A program made the position numbers and the translations under genes. Source: Bacteroidetes bacterium MED-G17 (lineage in GTDB: Bacteria > Bacteroidota > Bacteroidia > NS11-12g > UBA9320). Taken from it: a DNA stretch of 64,000 nucleotides. The stretch is taken from positions 1 to 64,000 of the forward strand of contig NTKK01000002.1 in assembly GCA_002457675.1 (NCBI GenBank). Reading direction: 5' to 3'. Of the stretch, positions 16,071-23,894 are shown in pieces (the stretch's first letter is position 1; every line of letters starts with the position of its first letter). The notes beneath the pieces are model-generated. The model was not told the DNA's origin. It worked only from the letters and a program-made list of their open reading frames with translations, and made no database searches.

Positions 16071-18081
16071 TTTCTAATCTAAACATCTCGTCCCTTAATC
16101 TAGCTGCTTCCATAAAGTCCATTTCTTTAGCAGCGAGCATCATTTTTTTACGGGTATGCTCAATGGCTTTTTCCAGATCGTTTGGTGATAAGAGATCGGT
16201 AACTGGGTCTGCTACTTGACTAAGTTTTTCTTCTTGTAACTTGTATTTCCTTCTTTCCTTTAAAGGCTTATGTTCCTCAACTACTCTAGTCTGCTCAAAT
16301 ATTTCGTTTTTGGTTTTTCGAACAGTTTTAGGAACAATACCTTTTTCATCGTTGTATTGGGTTTGAATTTCTCTTCTTCTGTTGGTTTCATCTATAGTTT
16401 TTTGTATGGACTCTGTAATTTCGTCTGCGTACATGATTACTCTTCCGTCTGCATTTCTTGCGGCTCGACCAATGGTTTGAGTGAGCGATCTTTCTGAGCG
16501 TAAAAACCCTTCTTTATCTGCATCCAATATAGCTACTAAAGATACTTCTGGTAGATCTAAACCCTCTCTTAATAAATTCACACCAACCAATACATCTATA
16601 TCTCCCAAACGTAAGGATCTTAAAATTTCTACTCGATCAAGGGTTTTAATTTCTGAATGTATATACCCTGATTTTATATTCAATTTTCTCAAATACTTGT
16701 GCAGCTCCTCTGCCATTCTTTTGGTTAAGGTAGTAACCAACACTCTATCTCCTTTTTTTGCTGTTTCATCTATCTCTTCAAGTAAATCTTCTACCTGATT
16801 TCCGCACGGGCGAACATCAATCGGGGGATCTAGCAAACCAGTTGGTCTTATGATTTGCTCAACAATCAGTCCTTCAGACTTTTGAATTTCATAGTCTGCA
16901 GGTGTTGCACTGACATAGACTGTTTGTGGCGTCATAGTTTCAAATTCCTCAAATTTTAATGGTCTGTTGTCAATTGCTGCAGGCAAACGAAAGCCATACT
17001 CTACCAAATTTTGCTTTCTAGCTCTATCACCCCCAAACATGCCTCTAACTTGTGGAATCGTAACATGGCTCTCGTCCACAATTAATAAAAAATCTTTTGG
17101 AAAGTAATCTAACAAACAAAAGGGTCTTTCTCCTGGATTTCGTCGATCAAAATAACGACTATAATTTTCAATACCACTGCAATAGCCTAGTTCACGCATC
17201 ATTTCTAAATCAAAATTTGTTCTTTCCTCCAATCTTTTCGATTCCAAAAATTTGCCTAAATCGTTGAAATATTGTGTTTGTGCAACTAGGTCATCTTGAA
17301 TCTCTTTTATAACGTTCTGTAATCGATCCCTAGGCGTTACAAACAAATTGGCAGGGAAAATTGCTATATGCTCATAGTTCTGTATTGTTAAACCTGATTG
17401 GGGATCAAAACTTTGTATTTCTTCAATTTCATTTCCAAAAAATGAAATGCGAATACCCAAATCTTCGTAAGCCAGATGAACATCAACTGTATCACCATTT
17501 ACACGAAAATTTCCTCGCTCAAACTGAGCTGTAGTCCTTGAATACAAAGATTCTACCAAAGCATACAACACAGCATCTCGCGCAATGATTTGACCTTTTT
17601 CCAAACGTATAATACTGTCTTCATAATCATTTGGATTTCCCGCACCATAAATGCAAGAAACTGAAGCGAGCACTACAACATCTCTTCTTCCAGATAATAA
17701 ACTTGATGTTGTTTTTAACCTCAGTTTTTCAATCTCCTCATTTATTTGAAGGTCTTTCTCTATATATACATTGCTTGAAGGGATGTAAGCTTCTGGTTGA
17801 TAATAATCATAATAGCTCACAAAATATTCAACCGCATTTTTTGGAAAAAATTGTTTGAATTCCCCATACAATTGAGCAACCAAGGTTTTGTTATGACTAA
17901 TTATCAAGGTAGGTTTTTGAACTGCTTGAATAACATTTGCCATAGTAAATGTTTTTCCAGATCCCGTCACACCTAATAAGGTCTGCGCTGGTAAGTTTTG
18001 TTCAATTCCATCCACTAATTTTTGGATGGCTTGGGGCTGATCACCACTTGGCTGGAATTCAGAAACAAGCTGAAATTTCAT
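16051..18081 (-). CDS. uvrB: Excinuclease ABC subunit B
   Basis: Helicase-like ATPase that verifies DNA damage delivered by UvrA and recruits UvrC in nucleotide excision repair. Visible: GVTGSGKTFTMA (Walker A), the YYDYYQPEAYIP damage-reading beta-hairpin, LLIVDESHVTIPQ (Walker B), VSATPADYE, helicase motifs V and VI (LLREGLDLPEV, QTIGRAARN) and a C-terminal UVR domain (AAKEMDFMEAARLRDEM) for UvrC contact. Length 676 is standard. The last codons overlap the terminator hairpin. A weak -7 box (TAGTTTTA, one mismatch) lies eight bases before the ATG. Confidence 0.99.
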   Translation of the reverse strand: MKFQLVSEFQPSGDQPQAIQKLVDGIEQNLPAQTLLGVTGSGKTFTMANVIQAVQKPTLIISHNKTLVAQLYGEFKQFFPKNAVEYFVSYYDYYQPEAYIPSSNVYIEKDLQINEEIEKLRLKTTSSLLSGRRDVVVLASVSCIYGAGNPNDYEDSIIRLEKGQIIARDAVLYALVESLYSRTTAQFERGNFRVNGDTVDVHLAYEDLGIRISFFGNEIEEIQSFDPQSGLTIQNYEHIAIFPANLFVTPRDRLQNVIKEIQDDLVAQTQYFNDLGKFLESKRLEERTNFDLEMMRELGYCSGIENYSRYFDRRNPGERPFCLLDYFPKDFLLIVDESHVTIPQVRGMFGGDRARKQNLVEYGFRLPAAIDNRPLKFEEFETMTPQTVYVSATPADYEIQKSEGLIVEQIIRPTGLLDPPIDVRPCGNQVEDLLEEIDETAKKGDRVLVTTLTKRMAEELHKYLRKLNIKSGYIHSEIKTLDRVEILRSLRLGDIDVLVGVNLLREGLDLPEVSLVAILDADKEGFLRSERSLTQTIGRAARNADGRVIMYADEITESIQKTIDETNRRREIQTQYNDEKGIVPKTVRKTKNEIFEQTRVVEEHKPLKERRKYKLQEEKLSQVADPVTDLLSPNDLEKAIEHTRKKMMLAAKEMDFMEAARLRDEMFRLEKKRPSN

Positions 18082-18126
18082 TGTTTATGTAAAACTAATG
18101 AAAAGCGATTGTGTTGGTAAAATAAG

Positions 18127-18807
18127 ATGAAAAAAGCTATTTTAATTGGGGGAACTTCAGGTATTGGTAATTCTTTGCTTAAAATTTTACAAGAAAATGA
18201 ATGGGAAGTTCATGTGATAAGTAGAAACGCAGGGGAACATGTTTCCTCAAGTAATACATATTTTTATTCAGCAGATGTAACCAAAGAAGATCCTTCTTTC
18301 CCTGCTATTGAAGGTATTGACGGTTTTGTGTATCTGCCTGGTAGCATAAATTTAAAACCATTCCGTGCGCTAAAACCAGATTTTTTCATGGCCGACTTTC
18401 AAATCAACCTGTTGGGTGCTGTAAAAGCACTTCAACATTTTTCTCCAAATTTCAATCCTGAGGCAAGTAGCGTTTTATACAGCACTGTGGCTGTACAAAA
18501 AGGTATGTCATTTCATAGCTCTGTGGCTTCTGCTAAAGGCGCGGTTGAAGGCTTAGTAAGATCTTTAGCGGCAGAATGGGCGCCAAAATACAGAGTAAAC
18601 TGTATTGCACCATCGCTCACTGACACGCCTCTGGCAGAAAGATTGTTGCGCAATGACAAAATGCGAGAAGCTGCAAAAGACCGACATCCCTTGAAGCGTA
18701 TCGGAAGCGCAGAAGATATAGCAAGTGCCACCCATTTTTTGTTATCCAATAAAAGTAAATTTATTACTGGACAAATTATAGGAATCGACGGTGGGTTGTC
18801 TGGTTAA
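18127..18807 (+). CDS. SDR family oxidoreductase lacking the catalytic tyrosine
   Basis: Rossmann-fold SDR protein of 226 residues: GGTSGIGNSL (cofactor loop), a YLPGSI variant of the NAG region, VLYSTVAVQ with the active-site Ser, PSLTDTPLA and GQIIGIDGG. In the Y-x3-K motif the sequence is V-A-S-A-K (Val133, Lys137), so the catalytic Tyr is missing. A similar change occurs in a recognised subgroup of SDR proteins, so the gene is probably functional but not a standard dehydrogenase. Its last four bases overlap the end of metG. Confidence 0.88.
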   Translation: MKKAILIGGTSGIGNSLLKILQENEWEVHVISRNAGEHVSSSNTYFYSADVTKEDPSFPAIEGIDGFVYLPGSINLKPFRALKPDFFMADFQINLLGAVKALQHFSPNFNPEASSVLYSTVAVQKGMSFHSSVASAKGAVEGLVRSLAAEWAPKYRVNCIAPSLTDTPLAERLLRNDKMREAAKDRHPLKRIGSAEDIASATHFLLSNKSKFITGQIIGIDGGLSG

Positions 18808-20792
18808 TTTACTTTACTACCGTTGGCAACTTTTACACTGGGTTGGTTGAATTGTAATTGACCCGATAAATCCTCTGACATCAAAATCATTCCCTGACTT
18901 TCGAAACCTCTAATTTTTCGTGGTGCCAAGTTACACACAACCGTAACCTGCTGTCCCAAGACGTCATTTGGACTAAAATGATGTGCAATCCCTGAAATTA
19001 TTGTTCTTATTTCTCCCCCCATATCTACCTGTAGTGTAAGCAATTTATCCGCTTTTTCCATTTTTTTGGCTTCTATTATCGTGCCAACGCGTAGATCTAT
19101 TTTTTCAAAATCATCAAACTGAATTTCTTCTTTATACATAGGTTTATTTTCTTTTTTTGGTAGTAATTTATCGATTTGAATTTGGATTTCGGCATCCTCT
19201 ATTTTTTCAAATAGCAGCATAGGTTTGTTAAGCTTGTGCTTGGGTGAAAGTACTTCTGCATTTGAAAGATTCAAGGTGTTTTTTATTTTTTCCGCAGTAT
19301 TGGGGAGAAATATTTGTGCCTGTCTTTTAATTTCTTCAACCAATTTCAGACAGGTAAATAAACAATTACGAACCTGTGGCTTGAGATTTTCCTCCTTCCA
19401 CTTTTTCCATGGCTCTTGCTCTTGAAGATATTTGTTGCCCAATCTTGCTAAATCTATAAAAAACGTATTTGCTTGTCTAAATTCAAAATTTGATAGCGCA
19501 AAGTCTATTTTTTGAGCTAAATCTTGCACCTTACTTTCAACAGTTATATCCATTTGACCTTGAGCCACATAACCTTCAAAATATTTATGGCTTAAAACCA
19601 AAACACGGTTAATGAAATTTCCTAAAATAGCCACCAACTCGTTATTTACCCTAGCTTGAAAATCTTTCCATGTAAAATCTGCATCGTTATTTTCGGGCAT
19701 TATTGAAGTTAATACATATCTTAACTCATCAACTTTATGTGGGAAATCTTTGAGGTAGTCATTTACCCAAATTGCATGATTTCTTGAGGTGGAAATTTTT
19801 TTTCCTTCTAAGTTTAAAAATTCATTGGCAGGAACATATTTAGGCAAAATAAAATCACCGTGTGCATGCAACATTGCTGGAAAAATGAGGCAGTGAAAAA
19901 CAATATTGTCTTTCCCGATAAAATGGATTAATTCAGTCTTTTCGTCTTGCCAATACTCCGTCCACTTTTCTGTTAATTCCTCTGTCATAGAAATATAGCC
20001 GATTGGGGCATCAAACCAAACATAAAGAACTTTGCCGTCGGCGCCTTCAACGGGAACTTTAATACCCCAATTTAAGTCCCTGGTCATGGCTCGTGGTTTT
20101 AATCCTTCGTTGAGCCAACTTTTACACTGTCCATATACATGGGGTTTTAAACTTGTGCGAAGACCTTCTATATAGGAATCCAAAAAAGAGCTTTGCAATT
20201 TATCCAAAGGTAAATACCAGTTTTTTGTTTTTTTAAGGATTGGTGGACGCCCACTTAAGGCTGATTTTGGATTAATTAATTCTAATGGACTAAGTGATTT
20301 ACCACAAGATTCACACTGGTCACCATACGCATTTTCATAACTACAATTTGGACACCGTCCGGTGATGTATCTATCCGCCAAAAATTGCTGAGTTGATTGA
20401 TCATAATATTGTTCACTTTCATGTTCTTCAAAAACACCATTGTCGTATAATTTTTTGAAAAAGGATTGAGATCTACGATGATGGGTATCAGAGCTTGTTC
20501 TTGAAAAAACATCAAAATTTATCTTTAGTCCTTCAAAAGATTTTTTGATGTTTTCGTGGTAAAAGTCAACCACTTCTTTTGGAGACTTTCCCTCTTTTTT
20601 TGCTCTAATAGTAATAGGAACTCCATGCTCATCTGTGCCACATATAAATTTTACATCTAGATTTTTTTTGTGCCTTAAGAAGCGCACGTATAAATCAGCG
20701 GGTAAATAAGCCCCAGCAATATGACCAATATGCAAAGGCCCATTAGCATAAGGAAGTGCTGAGGTTACTATGTATTTATGGGTATTGGTCAT
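18804..20792 (-). CDS. metG: Methionyl-tRNA synthetase
   Basis: Class I synthetase that charges tRNA-Met. PYANGPLHIGHIAGAY contains the HIGH motif, KISTSRNHA is the KMSKS-type loop, and CPNCSYENAYGDQCESCG is the zinc-knuckle of the connective domain. The C-terminal 110 residues (DFEKIDLRVGTIIEA, GMILMSE) form a Trbp111-type tRNA-binding domain that promotes dimerisation. Length 662 agrees with this architecture. Its own promoter sits between it and the upstream EamA gene. Confidence 0.99.
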   Translation of the reverse strand: MTNTHKYIVTSALPYANGPLHIGHIAGAYLPADLYVRFLRHKKNLDVKFICGTDEHGVPITIRAKKEGKSPKEVVDFYHENIKKSFEGLKINFDVFSRTSSDTHHRRSQSFFKKLYDNGVFEEHESEQYYDQSTQQFLADRYITGRCPNCSYENAYGDQCESCGKSLSPLELINPKSALSGRPPILKKTKNWYLPLDKLQSSFLDSYIEGLRTSLKPHVYGQCKSWLNEGLKPRAMTRDLNWGIKVPVEGADGKVLYVWFDAPIGYISMTEELTEKWTEYWQDEKTELIHFIGKDNIVFHCLIFPAMLHAHGDFILPKYVPANEFLNLEGKKISTSRNHAIWVNDYLKDFPHKVDELRYVLTSIMPENNDADFTWKDFQARVNNELVAILGNFINRVLVLSHKYFEGYVAQGQMDITVESKVQDLAQKIDFALSNFEFRQANTFFIDLARLGNKYLQEQEPWKKWKEENLKPQVRNCLFTCLKLVEEIKRQAQIFLPNTAEKIKNTLNLSNAEVLSPKHKLNKPMLLFEKIEDAEIQIQIDKLLPKKENKPMYKEEIQFDDFEKIDLRVGTIIEAKKMEKADKLLTLQVDMGGEIRTIISGIAHHFSPNDVLGQQVTVVCNLAPRKIRGFESQGMILMSEDLSGQLQFNQPSVKVANGSKVN

Positions 20793-20798
20793 TTAAGG

Positions 20799-20806
20799 CA
20801 AAGGTA
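20799..20806 (-). promoter_or_regulatory. -7 box for metG
   Basis: TACCTTTG is a perfect TAnnTTTG box in the 17-base gap after the EamA stop codon. Six bases separate it from the metG ATG, so initiation would be at or next to the start codon. No TTG is present at the -33 distance. Confidence 0.5.
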
Positions 20807-20809
20807 TTG

Positions 20810-21715
20810 TTAAGAATGAACTCTCTGATTTATTTTTGATTTTTGAAATCTCAATAGTATTGGATGGATAAAAACCGCAATCAGGATAATTCCTGTACCC
20901 CAATAAAAAGATGGTGCCAATTCTTTATTTTCCTTGAAAATAATACCTGCCAATAAAATACCATAAACTGGTTCAAGATTGATCGCCAAATTTGAGGTAA
21001 ATGCACTCAAGTCTTTTAAGGCTATTACACTCAAAACAAAAGCAAGACTTGTACATAAAATTGCAAGAATTAGTAGATATGGAATATCCTGTTTTGGAAG
21101 AGTAAACTGATTATAAAATGATTGATCAAGTAAAGGTGTAACACAAACCAAAAAAACCCATCCGGCAAAAAGTTCTAATGACGAAATACTCAAAGCGTTA
21201 TATTTTGCTTTGATATATTTTTTGTTGAGGGTTGAGAATAGCGCCGCAAACAATGCGGAAAGTAATCCTACCCAAATAGCTTGGTAAAAAGCTTTACCCA
21301 TTTGTGCAATGAGCAATATGCCCAAAATGATAATTAACCCAATTACAAGCTCCACCCATTGGAATTTTGTTTTTGTAAGCCACGGTTCAAGAAATGACGT
21401 GAAGAGGGTTACTGTACTTAGGCAAGCTAATGTTAAAGATGCACTATTGCCAAGTTTTATGCTTCCATAAAAAGTAATCCAATGTATAGCAATCAATATG
21501 CCAATGAGGATAAATCTCTTTTTATCAACTGGTTGAATTTTTTTTATACCACGCCAAACTTTTGGAACGAATAAAAGGGCGAAAGCAGCCATCCACATTC
21601 TGTGCCAAACCAATGAAATAGCAGAAAGCGATATCTGCTTACCTAAAATGGCTGTAAAGCCAAAAAGAAAAACTGCTATATGTAAGTATATGTAAGATTT
21701 TATTCTAGAACTCAT
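20810..21715 (-). CDS. EamA family (DMT superfamily) transporter
   Basis: Inner-membrane protein with ten predicted helices in two repeated EamA halves (first ending near LLIAQMGKAF, second starting near IWVGLLSALFAALFS). Signature pieces are LVWHRMWMAA, ASLTLACLSTVTLFTS and NLEPVYGILLAGIIF at the end of the second repeat. DMT carriers export amino acids, nucleobases or other small metabolites; the substrate cannot be told. Four bases downstream of bshA, so probably in its operon. Confidence 0.93.
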   Translation of the reverse strand: MSSRIKSYIYLHIAVFLFGFTAILGKQISLSAISLVWHRMWMAAFALLFVPKVWRGIKKIQPVDKKRFILIGILIAIHWITFYGSIKLGNSASLTLACLSTVTLFTSFLEPWLTKTKFQWVELVIGLIIILGILLIAQMGKAFYQAIWVGLLSALFAALFSTLNKKYIKAKYNALSISSLELFAGWVFLVCVTPLLDQSFYNQFTLPKQDIPYLLILAILCTSLAFVLSVIALKDLSAFTSNLAINLEPVYGILLAGIIFKENKELAPSFYWGTGIILIAVFIHPILLRFQKSKINQRVHS

Positions 21716-21719
21716 TTCA

Positions 21720-22847
21720 TTACGAATTGTTGAGCAATTTTTGATACAGTTTTTCGTACGAAGGAATTATTTCTTTTTGGTCAAATTTTTGGGCTTGTTT
21801 ACGAGCGTCCTTTTGGAAATTTGCCATTTTATGAGGATCATTCAATAGTGATAGCGCTTTCTCTGTCATTCCATCAATGTCCCCAACTGAACAACAATAA
21901 CCTGTGCGCCCATCAAGCATAACTTCCTTCTGACCTCCCGTATTGGTGCAAATCACTGGAACTTCACACGCCATTGCCTCCAAGGCTGCTAACCCAAAAC
22001 TTTCTGTTTCACTGGTAATAAGAAAAAGGTCGCCAACAGACAAAATTTCTTCAATTTTATTTTGTTTTCCCAAAAATTTAATGTTGTCAGCTTGGTTATT
22101 TTGACGAGATTTATTTTCTAAATTTTTTCTCTCCGGGCCATCACCAATTAGTAGCAACTTGGCAGGCAATTTCTCTCTGATCTTACAAAAGACTTTTATT
22201 ACATCTTGCACTCTTTTTACTTTTCTAAAATTAGATGCATGGATAATGATGTGTTCATTTTGAGGTGCTACCCAATCTTTTAATGCATTATTTTCCATTT
22301 TCTTAAAACGATTAAGATCCAAAAAATTCGGAACCACCGTAATATCTCTTTTCACATTAAAATAATCAATTGTATCTTCCTTTAAACTCTCAGAAACTGT
22401 TGTAACTACATCTGAATGCTCAATACAATGGCTAATTACTGGAGTGTACATTTTGTCTCTTCCAATAAGGGTAATATCAGTTCCATGAAGGGTAGTAATT
22501 ATTGGCAATTGAATCGCGCTACTTTTCAAAATATTTTTGGCCATAATTGCTGCTGCTGCATGAGGAATCGCGTAGTGAACATGCAACAAATCCAACTTTT
22601 CGTACTTTACCAAATCAACTATTTTGCCTGTTAGGGCCAATTCGTATGGTGGGAATCTAAATAATGGGTATTTTGAAACAGAAACTTCATGAAAAAAAAT
22701 GTTTTCTGAGAAATGTTCAAAACGAACCGGCTGCTCGTAGCTAATAAAATGTACTTGGTGTCCTTTTTTTGCCAAACTTTTACCTAGCTCAGTCGCAATA
22801 ACACCACTACCCCCAAAAGTTGGGTATAAAACGATACCTATTCGCAC
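21720..22847 (-). CDS. bshA: N-acetyl-alpha-D-glucosaminyl L-malate synthase (bacillithiol biosynthesis)
   Basis: GT-B (GT4) enzyme that joins UDP-GlcNAc and L-malate in the first step of bacillithiol synthesis. The N-terminal GIVLYPTFGGSGVIATELG core is diagnostic of BshA; LHVHYAIPHA, TTLHGTDITLIG, VPNFLDLNRF and SETESFGLAALEAMACEVPVI (EX7E, shown in part) follow. The frame is open to an ATG at 22952, but those 35 extra residues do not belong to the family, so I take the GTG at 22847 (VRIGIVLYP), which a -7-like box precedes. Divergent from the T9SS gene. Confidence 0.95.
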   Translation of the reverse strand: MRIGIVLYPTFGGSGVIATELGKSLAKKGHQVHFISYEQPVRFEHFSENIFFHEVSVSKYPLFRFPPYELALTGKIVDLVKYEKLDLLHVHYAIPHAAAAIMAKNILKSSAIQLPIITTLHGTDITLIGRDKMYTPVISHCIEHSDVVTTVSESLKEDTIDYFNVKRDITVVPNFLDLNRFKKMENNALKDWVAPQNEHIIIHASNFRKVKRVQDVIKVFCKIREKLPAKLLLIGDGPERKNLENKSRQNNQADNIKFLGKQNKIEEILSVGDLFLITSETESFGLAALEAMACEVPVICTNTGGQKEVMLDGRTGYCCSVGDIDGMTEKALSLLNDPHKMANFQKDARKQAQKFDQKEIIPSYEKLYQKLLNNS

Positions 22848-22857
22848 TTTTAGAGAA

Positions 22858-22865
22858 CAAAGTTC
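22858..22865 (-). promoter_or_regulatory. Putative -7 box for bshA
   Basis: GAACTTTG on the minus strand has one mismatch to TAnnTTTG and lies ten bases before the preferred GTG start. It supports the shorter bshA reading. Confidence 0.35.
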
Positions 22866-22952
22866 TTTAATTTCCGATTTAAGCGAATAGAAATCATATT
22901 TATTTGACCATCTAGTAAGGTTAAATTTACATTCTACCCATTTTTTTGTCAC

Positions 22953-23894
22953 ATGCGAGTATGCCTTTTAATCATTCATTTAGTTTTCCTAAATTCTATT
23001 CTTTTTGGACAAACCAGATTTGAGGTCAGTATAAAACGAACTTCCTTTGAGTTGGTAGAAAATGATACCGTAAATATTTCCAGTGATGATGCCGAACAAG
23101 AAAACCAAACAATGGATAAACTGTATGATGATGACCTGGACGCAGGTTGGGAAGGCGATGATTTTAATACCCTATTTGTTGGCTTAAGATTTACAAATGT
23201 TCAAATACCTCAAGGCGCAATTGTTGATTCAGCCTATCTAGAAGTTTACTCTCATGAAGAAGAAAACGATCAAGCCTTAATTACTATCATCGGTGAAGCA
23301 ACGGATAACGCTGAAACTTTTGATTTGGATAACCTTATTACTGATAGAAAACAAACGAATGATTCAGTGCTCTGGAACGTAAACGAAAAATGGACGATCT
23401 GGACAAAATACAAATCAGCTGATTTTGCACAAGTCATTCAAGAAATTGTCGATAGAAGTGGATGGAAATCTGGAAATGCCCTTGCAATTTTTTTAAAGGG
23501 TTCTGACCAAGGCGCAAGCAATGAAGACAATGCACGAGATATGGAATCTTTCGAAAATGAAGAAGATCCAGCAGATGGTGGTGATGGAAAAAATCATCCT
23601 GAAAGAGCACCTAAATTAGTGGTTGTTTACAGCGGAGCAGCATCCACAAGCAATATAGATATTTCACAAAATGTTGAAATTATTCCAAACCCTGCAAATG
23701 ATTTTATTCAAATAAATATAGGAAAAAACCAAGAGTTTTACGTCTCAATAGTTGACCTAAATGGTAAAAAGATATATGAAAGAAATGTAAGGTCTAATGA
23801 ATATATCAATCTTTCCGAATTACCTAAGGGATCATACCTTATTCAAGGCACTCTAGAAATGGGGTCATTCAGCAAAAAATTATTGCTTAAATAA
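22953..23894 (+). CDS. T9SS type A secreted protein with a beta-sandwich domain of the phytase locus
   Basis: 313 residues. Signal peptide (CLLIIHLVFLNSILFGQ), then a domain of about 200 residues (30-228) with VGLRFTNVQIPQGAIVDSAY, ITIIGEATDNAETF, WTIWTKYKSADFAQVIQEI and GNALAIFLKGSDQG, which resembles carbohydrate/surface-binding sandwich modules (DNRLRE-like). The same domain reappears, split, in the 1359-residue protein downstream. The C-terminal 70 residues (IIPNPANDFIQINI, LPKGSYLIQG, SFSKKLLLK) are a type A T9SS sorting signal. The next gene starts on its stop codon. Probably displayed on the cell surface; activity unknown. Confidence 0.85.
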   Translation: MRVCLLIIHLVFLNSILFGQTRFEVSIKRTSFELVENDTVNISSDDAEQENQTMDKLYDDDLDAGWEGDDFNTLFVGLRFTNVQIPQGAIVDSAYLEVYSHEEENDQALITIIGEATDNAETFDLDNLITDRKQTNDSVLWNVNEKWTIWTKYKSADFAQVIQEIVDRSGWKSGNALAIFLKGSDQGASNEDNARDMESFENEEDPADGGDGKNHPERAPKLVVVYSGAASTSNIDISQNVEIIPNPANDFIQINIGKNQEFYVSIVDLNGKKIYERNVRSNEYINLSELPKGSYLIQGTLEMGSFSKKLLLK

